64,000 nt of DNA from Streptomyces roseolus (lineage in GTDB: Bacteria; Actinomycetota; Actinomycetes; Streptomycetales; Streptomycetaceae). Below the pieces are notes generated by a model, which was not told where the DNA came from, did not search any database, and saw only the letters and a program-made list of their open reading frames with translations. A program made the position numbers and the translations under genes. This document shows, one piece after another, positions 42,353-51,062 of this stretch; the first letter of the stretch is position 1, and the number at the start of each line of letters is the position of its first letter. The DNA lies in contig NZ_BMTV01000019.1 in assembly GCF_014649855.1 (NCBI RefSeq), positions 62,001 to 126,000 of the forward strand, given 5' to 3'.

Positions 42353-42922
42353 TCAGGCCGCGGGGCGGCGGAGGAAGGCCAGCCGGGCCCTCTTCTCCGG
42401 GATGAAGACCTCCGGCAGGTCGACCTCGGGGAGGACCACCTCCGGGCCGAGCTCGAAGCCGGCCCGCGCCATGCGGGCGACGGCCTTCTCGTTCGCCGCG
42501 TCCGGCTCCACCACGATCCGGGTGTGGTCGCGGTGGCAGAAGGCGACGAGCGCGGAGAGCAGTCCGGCGGTGAAGCCGGGGGACGGGGCGGTGCTCGGGG
42601 CGAGGAAGAGGTGGCAGCCGATGTCGCCCTCCTCGACCTCGTAGCACTCGCCGACCCGGTCGGCCGCGGGCTCGTACGTCTGGAAGATCGAGACGGGCTC
42701 GCCGTCGAGCTCCACGAGGAACCCGTGGTGGGTGGTGAGCGAGTCCAGATGGGCGTAGACGTCCCTGACCTGCTCGACGGTGGTGCCGTTCATGCCCCAG
42801 AAGGAGGCCCGCTCCTCGTTGACCCAGGCGTGGATGAGCGGGGCGTCCGCGTCCGGGACGATCGGTCGGACGGCGACGGTGCCGAGGCCCTCGACGGTGT
42901 GGACGTAGACGGGGGTGGTCAT
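42353..42922 (-). CDS. GNAT acyltransferase, siderophore type (DesH/IucB-like)
   Basis: 189 residues. GNAT fold of the siderophore-biosynthesis branch: FWGMNGTTVEQVRDVYAHL and HRDHTRIVVEPDAANEKAVARMARAGFELG are characteristic of enzymes that acylate hydroxylated diamines. It overlaps the penicillin acylase stop by four bases (ATGA), so the two are one unit. From memory, a penicillin-acylase/acetyltransferase pair named desG-desH accompanies desferrioxamine genes in some Streptomyces; the core desABCD is not in the window. Confidence 0.8.
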   Translation of the reverse strand: MTTPVYVHTVEGLGTVAVRPIVPDADAPLIHAWVNEERASFWGMNGTTVEQVRDVYAHLDSLTTHHGFLVELDGEPVSIFQTYEPAADRVGECYEVEEGDIGCHLFLAPSTAPSPGFTAGLLSALVAFCHRDHTRIVVEPDAANEKAVARMARAGFELGPEVVLPEVDLPEVFIPEKRARLAFLRRPAA

Positions 42923-45024
42923 CCCTGCTCCTTGGTGAGGCGGTTCCAGTCGGTGGTGACGGGGGCGAGCTCGCCCCGCAGCCACAGGGGGAGTTGGTCT
43001 TCGTGGTGCGGGTCGCCCGCGACGCCGGAGGCGCCGAACGGCACGATCCAGCCGCTGCGTTCGCGGTCGGCGAGGTCCCACACGTAGCGGGCGGCCGACG
43101 CCCGGGCGCTGCGGTCGGTGTAGCCGGGGACGCTGGAGGTGGAGAGCACGCAGTCGTGGTCGCCGCCGAGCTCCGGCCACCGGTCGTCGTCCGGGTGGGG
43201 CAGCGCCTGCCAGGGCGCGAGCCGGTGCGTGGCCCCCCAGGCGGCCGGCGGCTCGCCCGCGGCGACCTCCTCCAGCGCCTCCCGCACGATCCGCGCCACG
43301 TCCGCGGCCGGGACGGGACCGGCCACCAGCAGGGTCTCCAGGGCGAGGCCGACCCGCGGACCGAGGTACAGCCACGGCCGGAACACCTCCGGGTACGGGG
43401 CGGGTTCACGCAGGCCCGCGAAGACCCCGTGCGCGGCGAGCCGCCGCACGACCGCGCCCCGCACGGCCGCGAAGAGCCCCGCGTCGGCACTGCCGGCGTC
43501 CATCCGCCGGTCCCAGGCGAGCAGCCGCTCCCGCACCCGCCGGGCGGCGGGGGAGAGTCCGCCGGGGGCGTCGCCGCCGGCGGGTCCGTCGCCCGCCGCC
43601 CCGACCGCGGCGAGCAGGCGGGCCGCCGCGCGGTTGTCGGTGTCGCGGTGGACGGCGGTCGTGGCCTCCGGAGTCCAGGCGGCGGACGCGGCGAGGAGTC
43701 CGGCGATGCGGTCGGCTCGGTGCGCGGGCGCGAACTCGACGCCGAGCGGCGCGGCGAGGCCGCGGGCGTTGGCCATCACCGCGTACCCGTCGGTCACGTC
43801 GGCGCGGGGCAACGGCGCGGGCTCCGGCTCCCAGGCGTGCGCCGGCTCCCAGGCGGGCACGGGCCGCAGGGAGTTGGCCCGGTCGCGGACGGGGACGTGC
43901 CCGGCGACCCGGTGCAGCAGCCCGCCGTCGGTGTCGGCCGCGAGCACCACGTTCACCGGCTCCACCCAGGCGTCGAGCGCCGCGTCGACGTCGGCGACGG
44001 TACGGGCGGCGAGCAGGCGCGGCAGGGCCTCGAAGCCCAGCCGGCCGGTGACCCGGGGCACGTACCGCAGGCTCAGCCCCTCCCACTCGGCGCCGGTCCC
44101 GTCCGGCTCCTCGCCGGTGATCACCGGGCCGCGCGCGGTCTCGACCACCTCGACGAGCACCGGCTCGCCGCCGGCGACCTCGACCGTCTCGGTGTGCGCG
44201 GCGGCCGGGCGCCAGCCCTCGGGGCCGTACGCCTCCACGCCGCCGTCCCCGGTGCGCCGCAGCCGCTCCCGGTAGAGGTCCTGGTAGTCGGCCATCGCGT
44301 TGGTGATGGCCCAGGCGACCGGGCCGGCGTGCCCGAAGTGGGCGAGTCCGGGGACGCCGGGCACGGCGAGGCCGACGACGTCGTACGCGGGGCAGGCGAG
44401 CCGGATCTGCTGGTAGACGCCGGGCGCCTCGATGAAGCGGTGCGGGTCGCCGGCCACCAGGGCGGCGCCGCTCGCGGTCCGCTCCCCGGCCACCAGCCAG
44501 CCGTTGGACCCGGCCGTGGCCGGTCCGTCGGCGGCGAACAGCTCGGTCCACTCCTCGCCGAGGCCGGTCGCGACCTGCTCGCGCCACAGCTTCGTCGGGA
44601 AGCCCGCGAAGAGGATGTGGGTGGAGAGCCAGACGGCCAGCGGCGTCCACGCCTCCCAGCGGCCGGGGAGGAGCCCGGTGGCGGCGAACTCGGGGGCGCG
44701 GCGGGCCCCTTCGGCGAGGCCGTCGTCGACCCCCTCCGCGTACGCCCGCACCCAGTCCGCGGTCTCCGGGTCGTTCTCCTCCAGGCGCGCCAGGCAGTGG
44801 CGCGCGGTGTCGGCGAGCCGGGCCCGGCGGACGAAGGCGTCCCAGCCGGCCTCGGCGGCGCCGAGGAAGGCGGCGCTGGTGCCCCGGGCCCGGTGGCGCT
44901 CGACCTCCAGCTGCCAGGCCCGGTCCAGGGCGGTCACCCGGCCCTGCGCGAAGGCCAGTTCCTCCGGGTCCGCCGCGCGCAGATGGGGGACGCCGTACGC
45001 GTCCCGGTAGACCTCGATGCTCAC
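42919..45024 (-). CDS. Penicillin acylase family N-terminal nucleophile hydrolase
   Basis: 701 residues from GTG 45024. Ntn-hydrolase precursor: the processing site and nucleophile are in ATAGSNGWLVAGERTASG (about residue 173), followed by LVAGDPHRFIEAPGVYQQIRL and later the conserved DVTDGYAVMANARG. No clear signal peptide, so it may act in the cytosol. Its promoter region carries an iron box shared with the siderophore-interacting protein, so it probably trims or exchanges acyl groups on a hydroxamate siderophore (inference). Confidence 0.87.
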   Translation of the reverse strand: MSIEVYRDAYGVPHLRAADPEELAFAQGRVTALDRAWQLEVERHRARGTSAAFLGAAEAGWDAFVRRARLADTARHCLARLEENDPETADWVRAYAEGVDDGLAEGARRAPEFAATGLLPGRWEAWTPLAVWLSTHILFAGFPTKLWREQVATGLGEEWTELFAADGPATAGSNGWLVAGERTASGAALVAGDPHRFIEAPGVYQQIRLACPAYDVVGLAVPGVPGLAHFGHAGPVAWAITNAMADYQDLYRERLRRTGDGGVEAYGPEGWRPAAAHTETVEVAGGEPVLVEVVETARGPVITGEEPDGTGAEWEGLSLRYVPRVTGRLGFEALPRLLAARTVADVDAALDAWVEPVNVVLAADTDGGLLHRVAGHVPVRDRANSLRPVPAWEPAHAWEPEPAPLPRADVTDGYAVMANARGLAAPLGVEFAPAHRADRIAGLLAASAAWTPEATTAVHRDTDNRAAARLLAAVGAAGDGPAGGDAPGGLSPAARRVRERLLAWDRRMDAGSADAGLFAAVRGAVVRRLAAHGVFAGLREPAPYPEVFRPWLYLGPRVGLALETLLVAGPVPAADVARIVREALEEVAAGEPPAAWGATHRLAPWQALPHPDDDRWPELGGDHDCVLSTSSVPGYTDRSARASAARYVWDLADRERSGWIVPFGASGVAGDPHHEDQLPLWLRGELAPVTTDWNRLTKEQG

Positions 45025-45058
45025 CCTTGTCGATCCCGTCCGTGTGCTTCCAGGCGCC

Positions 45059-45077
45059 TTAGGTTAGGCTGGCCTAA
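45059..45077. promoter_or_regulatory. Iron box (DmdR/IdeR operator)
   Basis: TTAGGTTAGGCTGGCCTAA matches the 19-bp actinobacterial iron box (TTAGGTTAGGCT-ACCTAA type) at nearly every position. It lies between the divergent penicillin acylase and siderophore-interacting genes, so both should be repressed in iron-rich cells. Confidence 0.9.
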
Positions 45078-45126
45078 ATTGATCGTCGACCCAAGGTAAC
45101 CCATGGGTCCGGGGGAGGAGTGCGCG

Positions 45127-45846
45127 GTGGGTCACGGGTGGCAGGGCGCCGTCCTGAAGCTGATGGGCGCCAAGGACTTCACGTTCACCGTCACGGGGGC
45201 CGAGCAGGTCACCGAGGACTACCGGCGGGTCCACTTCTCGGACGGGGGGCTGCTCGCCGCCGCCGGGACGCACCCCACGATGTGGGTCCGGATCTGGTTC
45301 GCGAACGCCGGCAAACCGCACCAGCGCGCCTACACCCTGGTCGACCCCGACCCGGAGGCCGGCACCTTCAGCCTGGAGTTCGCCCTCCACGACGGCCCCG
45401 CCAGCCACTGGGCCCGCGACTGCGCCCCCGGCGACACCGTCGACGCCACCCTCCAGGGCACCGGCTTCGAGACCCCCGAGCCCCGCCCCGGGCGGTTCCT
45501 CGTCATCGGCGACCCGGCCTCGCTGCCGGCCGTCAACTCGCTGCTCGACGCCCACCCGGACGTCCCGGCCACCATCTGGTTCGAGACCCGGCACGCCTCC
45601 GACGAGGAGCTGCCCTTCCGCGTCGACCCGGCCCGCCACGAGCTGCGCCGGATCCCCCGGCAGCGCTCCGGCGCCGCCCTCGTCGAGCGGGTCAGGGCCG
45701 AACTGCCCGCGCTGGCGGGGCCGGAGGCGTACGTGTGGATCGCCTGCGACACCGCCACCACCCGCGCCCTCTCCGGGTACGTCCGCAAGGAGCTCGCCCT
45801 GCCCAAGGAGCGCGTCCACGCGCTCGGCTACTGGCGCCCCAGCTGA
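45127..45846 (+). CDS. Siderophore-interacting protein (ferric-siderophore reductase, FAD-binding)
   Basis: 239 residues. GTG 45127 is preceded by GGGGGAGGAG; an ATG at 45103 has no such site. FAD is bound through the RAYTL motif (HQRAYTLVDPD), followed by LHDGPASHWARDCAPGDTV and a NAD(P)-type C-terminal half ending GYWRPS. These cytosolic reductases free iron from imported ferric siderophores. The same gene family is desF of desferrioxamine clusters. Iron-box control fits. Confidence 0.92.
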   Translation: MGHGWQGAVLKLMGAKDFTFTVTGAEQVTEDYRRVHFSDGGLLAAAGTHPTMWVRIWFANAGKPHQRAYTLVDPDPEAGTFSLEFALHDGPASHWARDCAPGDTVDATLQGTGFETPEPRPGRFLVIGDPASLPAVNSLLDAHPDVPATIWFETRHASDEELPFRVDPARHELRRIPRQRSGAALVERVRAELPALAGPEAYVWIACDTATTRALSGYVRKELALPKERVHALGYWRPS

Positions 45847-46096
45847 ACCGTCCCGCTCCGGCGCGACGTTGACGTTCCGTGACCCCGCCGGGGCGCGGAT
45901 CGTTTTCTTGCGCGACGCAGGGGGCTCCTGGGAATGGTTGTGTCGAAAAAATTCGAAAATGAACACGGAAACCCCCCTTTGGAGTGAACTCACGTCAGGC
46001 GACTGTGGGTTCACTCTCCGTGCGTAAAGATTCCGGTGTCCCAGTCGCCGCAGCCGCGCGAAGCCACCGTCCCCGTGGCGAGCGGCCGGCGACGCC
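45847..46096. other. Intergenic region ahead of the LAETG gene
   Basis: No gene. It has an unusually AT-rich stretch for this genome (TCGAAAAAATTCGA near 45946, a 5-base-arm palindrome) and an inverted repeat GAGTGAAC (45982-45989) / GTTCACTC (46009-46016), either of which could be regulatory for the surface-protein gene. Confidence 0.4.
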
Positions 46097-47152
46097 ATGC
46101 CTTTTCGTGGGGGTTCCACCACCTTGAACAGCAACACCTTCCGTGCGCCCGTCCGCCGCACCGCGGCCGCCGCGACCGTCGCCGCCCTGGCCGCGGGACC
46201 CGTCCTCCTCGCGGCCCCCGTCGCACAGGCGACGGACGGAGAGCGCCGCGAGGGCCGCGCCACCGCCGCCGTGCTCCGCACCGGGCTCGACGTCTCCCTC
46301 CTCGGCGAGACCGTGAAGGTCCCGGTCCGCGCCTCGCTCAACGAGGTCAAGGCACCCGAGAGCGAGAACGAGACCGCGCTCAGCGTGAAGGTGCGGGGTG
46401 CGGAGGGCGGCGAGCCCGTCGACATCCTCACCGCCGACGTCGCCACCGCCACCGCCACCGTGGACGAGCGCAAGGCCGAGGGGTACGTCAACCTCGCCAA
46501 GGCCCGCGTCCACGTGCCCGGCCTGCCCTCCCTCGCGATCGTCGAGGTCGAGAAGGTCACCTCCAAGGCGGTCTGCGAGACCGGGAAGAAGCCGGTCGCC
46601 GAGTCCAACGTCCTCGGACACGTCCGCGCCCTCGGAAAGAAGATCACGCTCACCGCCGGCGGCCGCACCGAGCTCGACGTGCCCGCCGTCGGCCGGATCA
46701 CCCTCGACCTCTCCCGCACCAGCACCACCTCGCGCACCGCGGCCGCCACCGCCCTGGAGCTCGACGTGGAGGTCAACCCGCTCAACCTCGGCGTCGCCAA
46801 GGTCAAGGGCACGGTCACCCTCGCCGAAGCCACCTGCGAGACCCCCGACGCCCCGGCCCCGACCGGGAAGCCCACCGAGAAGCCGACCCCGGAGCCCACG
46901 GAGGAGCCGACGGCCGAGCCCACCCGGGAGCCGACCGGACAGCCGTCCGAGGAGCCCTCGCCGCAGCCCACCGAGTCGAAGGACGACGGCGGGACCAAGA
47001 CGAACAGCGGCGGCTCCGTCCCGACGCAGAACCTCGCCGAGACCGGCGGCAGCTCCGCCACCCCGTACATCGCGGGCGGCGCCCTCGCCCTCGTCCTCGC
47101 CGGCGGCGGCGCCCTCGCCCTGACCCGCTTCCGCGCCCGCGCCCGGAGCTGA
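46097..47152 (+). CDS. LAETG-anchored surface protein (SCO1860-like)
   Basis: 351 residues from ATG 46097; a TTG at 46124 (MNSNTFR-type start) is a good alternative. A Sec signal peptide (about 20-46, ending VAQATD) is followed by a beta-rich domain, a Pro/Glu/Thr-rich spacer with PTEKPTPEPTEEPT repeats, then the sorting signal LAETGGSS, a membrane helix (PYIAGGALALVLAGGGALAL) and a basic tail RFRARARS. A class E sortase should anchor it to peptidoglycan. The function is unknown; homologues sit beside cobalamin genes. Confidence 0.88.
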   Translation: MPFRGGSTTLNSNTFRAPVRRTAAAATVAALAAGPVLLAAPVAQATDGERREGRATAAVLRTGLDVSLLGETVKVPVRASLNEVKAPESENETALSVKVRGAEGGEPVDILTADVATATATVDERKAEGYVNLAKARVHVPGLPSLAIVEVEKVTSKAVCETGKKPVAESNVLGHVRALGKKITLTAGGRTELDVPAVGRITLDLSRTSTTSRTAAATALELDVEVNPLNLGVAKVKGTVTLAEATCETPDAPAPTGKPTEKPTPEPTEEPTAEPTREPTGQPSEEPSPQPTESKDDGGTKTNSGGSVPTQNLAETGGSSATPYIAGGALALVLAGGGALALTRFRARARS

Positions 47153-47193
47153 CCGCCCGAGGGGGGAGACGCGTCGGGGGACGCAGGGGGAAC

Positions 47194-47241
47194 CGGCCCG
47201 GGGCGGGCGGACGGCACGACGCCACCGCCCGCCCCGGGCCG
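47194..47241 (+). terminator. Strong hairpin terminator after LAETG gene
   Basis: Arms 47194-47210 and 47225-47241 are perfectly complementary over 17 bases (core GGCCCGGGGCGGGCGG) with a 14-base loop. It also ends transcription from the convergent cobC side. Confidence 0.8.
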
Positions 47242-47322
47242 CCTCACACGGCCGTACGGCTCCGGGCGCGCCGACGGTGCCACGGCTCCGGGCGCGCCAC
47301 CGGCCGGCAGGGCTCCGGGGGC

Positions 47323-48948
47323 TCAGCCCGCCAGCAGGAGGGCCTGGTCCAGAGCCTGGAGGAAACGATTCGTCGTCGCCCGGTCCCGGACCGCGAGCCG
47401 CAGCCAGTTCCGGTCGAGCCCCGGGAACGTGTCCCCGCGCCGCGCCGCGAACCCGAGCAGCCGCAGCCGCTCCCGCACCGCGTCCGCGCCCTCGATCCGG
47501 ATCAGCACGAACGGCCCCTCGGCCGCCGCCACCGTCCGCACCTCGTCGAACTCCGCGAGCCCCGCGAGCAGGTGCGCCCGCTCCGTCCCGATCCGGTGCG
47601 CCGCGTGCTCCGCCTCCGCCAGCGCCGCCCGCGACATGCAGGCCTCCGCCGCCACGAGCGCCGGCGTCGACACCGGCCACAGCGGCTGCGCCCGCTCCAG
47701 GAGCGCCACCGTCTCCGGCTCCGCGAGCGCGTACCCGATCCGCAGCCCGGCGAGGCCCCAGGTCTTCGTCAGGCTCCGCAGCACCACCAGGCCCGGCAGG
47801 TCCGTCCGCCCGGCCAGTGCCTCCCGCTCGCCCGGCACCGCGTCCATGAAGGCCTCGTCCACGACCAGGTACCGCCCCGGCCGGGCCAGCGCCGCGATCG
47901 TCTCCGCCGGATGCAGCACCGACGTCGGGTTGGTGGGATTGCCGATCACCACCAGGTCCGCGTCCTCCGGCACCGCCGCCGGGTCCAGCCGGAAGCCGTC
48001 CTCCTCGCGCAGCAGCACCCGGCGCACCTCGTGCCCGGCGTCCCGCAGCGCCGCCTCCGGCTCGGTGAACTGGGGATGCACCACCACCGGCCGGCGCACC
48101 GGCAGCGCCCGCGCGAGCAGCACGAAGGCCTCCGCCGCGCCCGCCGTCAGCAGCACTCGCGCCGGCGGCAGGTCGTGCCGCTCGGCCACCGCCGCTCGGG
48201 CCGACCGCCCGTCGGGGTACTGCGCCAGGCCCGTCAGGGAATGCGCGATCCGCTTCCGCAGCCACTCCGGCGGGGTCGCCGTGCGGACATTGACCGCGAG
48301 GTCGACGAGTTTCTCGTCGCGTACCTCGGCGTCGCCGTGATGGCGCAGGTCGTGGGCGTGGGTGCCCGTGTGGGGGCCGTCCGTGTGGGTGTCCATGTCC
48401 GCCGTCGTGTGGGGGGTGGGGATGTGGGGTGTGCCAGGCTCGCCAGCGATGTACCCGCACGTCAAGGGCAACAACCGTGCGACGGACGTCACTTCGTTCG
48501 GCCAAAAGCGGACATTCGTCGCGATTGCGCAGGTCACACGGCGTGATTTCCGCTTCGGTACCAGCAGTTCCGCCCCCGGTCCCGCCGCCCGCAGCGCCGC
48601 CGCCTCCGCCACCGAAGCCGTCCCCGTCGCCGCCAGCGGCACCTCCGAGGGATGCGGCACGGCCACCCCCGCCAGCTCTTCCGCCGGGTAGCCCGTCACC
48701 GGCACCCCGAGCCGCGCGGCCGCCCCCACGATCCCCGGCGCCCCCACCCGGACCTCCACGGTCGCGAACCCGGCCACGCGCGCGTACGCCCCCGCCTCCG
48801 GGTCCGCGACCACGCGCGCGTACGCCCCCGCCTCCCCGAGCCCCGCCTCCGCGAGCGCCTCCCGGACCAGCGCCAGGACCTCCGCCTCCGTCGCGCCCGA
48901 GCGGACGCCGACGCCGATGTGCAGAACGGGCCCCCCATCCGCTACCAA
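47323..48948 (-). CDS. cobC: CobE (CbiG C-terminal)-CobC fusion, L-threonine-phosphate decarboxylase-like
   Basis: 541 residues if read as one frame from TTG 48948. The N-terminal ~125 residues are a CbiG_C/CobE domain (LHIGVGVRSGATEAEVLALVREAL to LVPKRKSRRVTCAIA). The C-terminal ~350 residues are the PLP aminotransferase CobC/CobD type (HHGDAEVRDEKLVDLAVNVRT, NPTNPT, LRSLTKTWGLAGLRIGY with the PLP lysine), which makes aminopropanol phosphate for cobalamin. Such fusions exist (Rv2231c family). The ~60-residue linker uses codons rare in this genome and looks like a promoter, so two genes, with cobC starting at the ATG of MDTHTDGP near 48396, is a real alternative. Confidence 0.75.
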   Translation of the reverse strand: MVADGGPVLHIGVGVRSGATEAEVLALVREALAEAGLGEAGAYARVVADPEAGAYARVAGFATVEVRVGAPGIVGAAARLGVPVTGYPAEELAGVAVPHPSEVPLAATGTASVAEAAALRAAGPGAELLVPKRKSRRVTCAIATNVRFWPNEVTSVARLLPLTCGYIAGEPGTPHIPTPHTTADMDTHTDGPHTGTHAHDLRHHGDAEVRDEKLVDLAVNVRTATPPEWLRKRIAHSLTGLAQYPDGRSARAAVAERHDLPPARVLLTAGAAEAFVLLARALPVRRPVVVHPQFTEPEAALRDAGHEVRRVLLREEDGFRLDPAAVPEDADLVVIGNPTNPTSVLHPAETIAALARPGRYLVVDEAFMDAVPGEREALAGRTDLPGLVVLRSLTKTWGLAGLRIGYALAEPETVALLERAQPLWPVSTPALVAAEACMSRAALAEAEHAAHRIGTERAHLLAGLAEFDEVRTVAAAEGPFVLIRIEGADAVRERLRLLGFAARRGDTFPGLDRNWLRLAVRDRATTNRFLQALDQALLLAG

Positions 48949-48954
48949 GGGGCC

Positions 48955-49719
48955 ATGGCTGTGCTCGTCGCGCTCGGCGCGTTCCTGATGACGCTCTTCG
49001 GCGGCTGGGTCGCGCAGCGCGTCACCGACCGCCGGCACCTCGTCCTCGGCCTCGCGGGCGGACTCATGCTCGGCGTCGTCGGGCTCGACCTGCTGCCCGA
49101 GGCCCTGGAGGCCGCCGGGGAGGAGGTCTTCGGCGTCCCCCAGGCCCTGCTGCTCTTCGTCGGCGGCTTCCTCTTCGCCCACGTGGTGGAGCGCCTCCTC
49201 GCCACCCGCCGGGCCTCCCACGGCGCCGACACGGGCGAGAAACCGGGGCGGGGGCCCGGCGAGAAGGCGGGGGAACGGACCCCGCAGGTCGGGCTCGTGG
49301 CGGCCGGCGCCATGGTGCTGCACAGCCTCATGGACGGCATCGCGCTCGGCGCCGCCTTCCAGGTCGGCGGCGGCATGGGAGCCACCGTCGCGCTGGCCGT
49401 CGTCACCCACGACTTCGCCGACGGCTTCAACACCTACACGCTCACCAGCGTGTACGGGAACGAGCGCCGGAAGGCCCTCGCGATGCTCTTCGCCGACGCG
49501 CTCGCCCCGATCGCGGGCGCCGCCCTCGCCACGCTCCTCACTCTTCCGGAGGAACTCCTCGGCAGCTATCTCGGCTTCTTCGGCGGCGCCCTGCTCTACC
49601 TCGCCGCCGCCGAGATCCTGCCCGAGGCCCACCACGCGCACCCCGCCCGCACCACCCTGCTCTGCACGGTCGCGGGCGTCGGCTTCATCTGGCTCGTGGT
49701 GGGCCTCTCCGGCGGCTGA
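48955..49719 (+). CDS. ZIP-family metal transporter
   Basis: 254 residues, about eight helices. The two metal-site helices read HSLMDGIALG and HDFADGFNTYTL, a variant of the usual HxxxE/HExxxE ZIP site in which the glutamates are replaced by D-G pairs. It starts seven bases from the divergent TTG of the cobE-cobC gene and ends two bases before cobB. Being in the cobalamin cluster, it may carry cobalt rather than zinc; that is inference. Confidence 0.85.
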   Translation: MAVLVALGAFLMTLFGGWVAQRVTDRRHLVLGLAGGLMLGVVGLDLLPEALEAAGEEVFGVPQALLLFVGGFLFAHVVERLLATRRASHGADTGEKPGRGPGEKAGERTPQVGLVAAGAMVLHSLMDGIALGAAFQVGGGMGATVALAVVTHDFADGFNTYTLTSVYGNERRKALAMLFADALAPIAGAALATLLTLPEELLGSYLGFFGGALLYLAAAEILPEAHHAHPARTTLLCTVAGVGFIWLVVGLSGG

Positions 49720-49721
49720 AC

Positions 49722-51062
49722 TCACGCGCAGTGCCCGACGAACCGCGCGGCGATCCCGGGGGCCCCGGCCCAGTGGGTGTGCACGTAGCTCGCGTGCACC
49801 CCGCCCCGCACGAAGCCCTCCACGCGGGGCTCCGGCTGCCGCAGCCCCCAGGCCGCGGACGCGCCCGCGCCCGGCTCGATGACGGTCCGGTGGAACTCGT
49901 GCCCCCGCACCCGGGTCCCGGCGGCCGCGAGCACGCTGTCGCCGACGGCCACCGCGTCCCGGTACCCGAGCGTCAGCCGCTCCGACATCCGCGCGTCCGC
50001 GTCGAGGACCCCGCACATCGGCGTCCCGTCGAGCGACCGCGCCAGGTACAGCAGCCCCGCGCACTCGGCGGCGACCGGCGCCCCCGACGCGGCGAGCTCC
50101 GCCACGGCCTTCCGCAGCGGCTCGTTGGCGGCCAGTTCCGCCGCGTACATCTCGGGGAACCCGCCGCCGACGACGAGCCCGCGGGTGCCCTCCGGGAGGA
50201 CCTCGTCCCGCAGCGGGTCGAAGGTCACGACCTCGGCGCCGGCGGCGGTGAGCAGCTCCGCGTTCTCCGCGTACGAGAACGTGAACGCGGCGCCGCCGGC
50301 GACCGCGACGACCGGCCGGCCCCCCGCCGGGGGAGCCACCGCGGACGGGCTCCACTCCGCCGCGGTCAGCGGCGGCGCCGACCGGGCGAGCGCGAGCAGC
50401 CCCTCCAGGTCGCAGCCGGCGAGCACCTGCTCCGCCTGCGCGGCCACCGCCTCCACCGCCTGTGCCTGCCGCTCGGCGACCGGGATCAGGCCGAGGTGCC
50501 GCGAGGGCGTGGCGACGGCGGGGGCCCGCCGCAGCACGCCGAGGACCGGCACGCCCGACTCCTCCAGGGCCTCCCGGAGCAGCGTCTCGTGCCGGTCGCT
50601 GGCGACCTTGTTGAGGATCACTCCGCCGAGCCGCACCTCCGGGTCCCAGGACGCGAAGCCGTGCACGAGAGCCGCCACCGACCGCGACTGCGAGGAGGCG
50701 TCCACGACGAGCACCACCGGTGCCCGCAGCAGCTTGGCGACCTGCGCGGTGGAGGCGAGCTCGCCCTGGCCGGCGGCACCGTCGTACAGCCCCATCACGC
50801 CCTCGACCACGGCCAGGTCGCAGCCGCGCGAGCCGTGCGCGAAGAGCGGCGCGATCAGCTCCGTCCCGCACATGTACGCGTCGAGGTTGCGGCCCGGACG
50901 GCCGGTGGCGAGCGCGTGGTAGCCCGGGTCGATGTAGTCGGGCCCCACCTTGTGCGGGGAGACGGCGAGCCCACGGGAGGCGAACGCGGCCATCAGACCG
51001 GTCGCCACCGTGGTCTTGCCGGCGCCCGACGAGGGGGCCGCGATGACGAGACGCGCTACCAC
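49722..51062 (-). CDS. cobB: Hydrogenobyrinic acid a,c-diamide synthase CobB
   Basis: 446 residues from GTG 51062. P-loop domain (VIAAPSSGAGKTTVATGLMAAF), HKVGPDYIDPGYH, VEGVMGLYDG, then a class I glutamine amidotransferase domain with the nucleophile cysteine in APVAAECAGLLYLA. It amidates the a and c side chains of the corrin ring using glutamine and ATP. It overlaps cobO by seven bases. Confidence 0.95.
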   Translation of the reverse strand: MVARLVIAAPSSGAGKTTVATGLMAAFASRGLAVSPHKVGPDYIDPGYHALATGRPGRNLDAYMCGTELIAPLFAHGSRGCDLAVVEGVMGLYDGAAGQGELASTAQVAKLLRAPVVLVVDASSQSRSVAALVHGFASWDPEVRLGGVILNKVASDRHETLLREALEESGVPVLGVLRRAPAVATPSRHLGLIPVAERQAQAVEAVAAQAEQVLAGCDLEGLLALARSAPPLTAAEWSPSAVAPPAGGRPVVAVAGGAAFTFSYAENAELLTAAGAEVVTFDPLRDEVLPEGTRGLVVGGGFPEMYAAELAANEPLRKAVAELAASGAPVAAECAGLLYLARSLDGTPMCGVLDADARMSERLTLGYRDAVAVGDSVLAAAGTRVRGHEFHRTVIEPGAGASAAWGLRQPEPRVEGFVRGGVHASYVHTHWAGAPGIAARFVGHCA

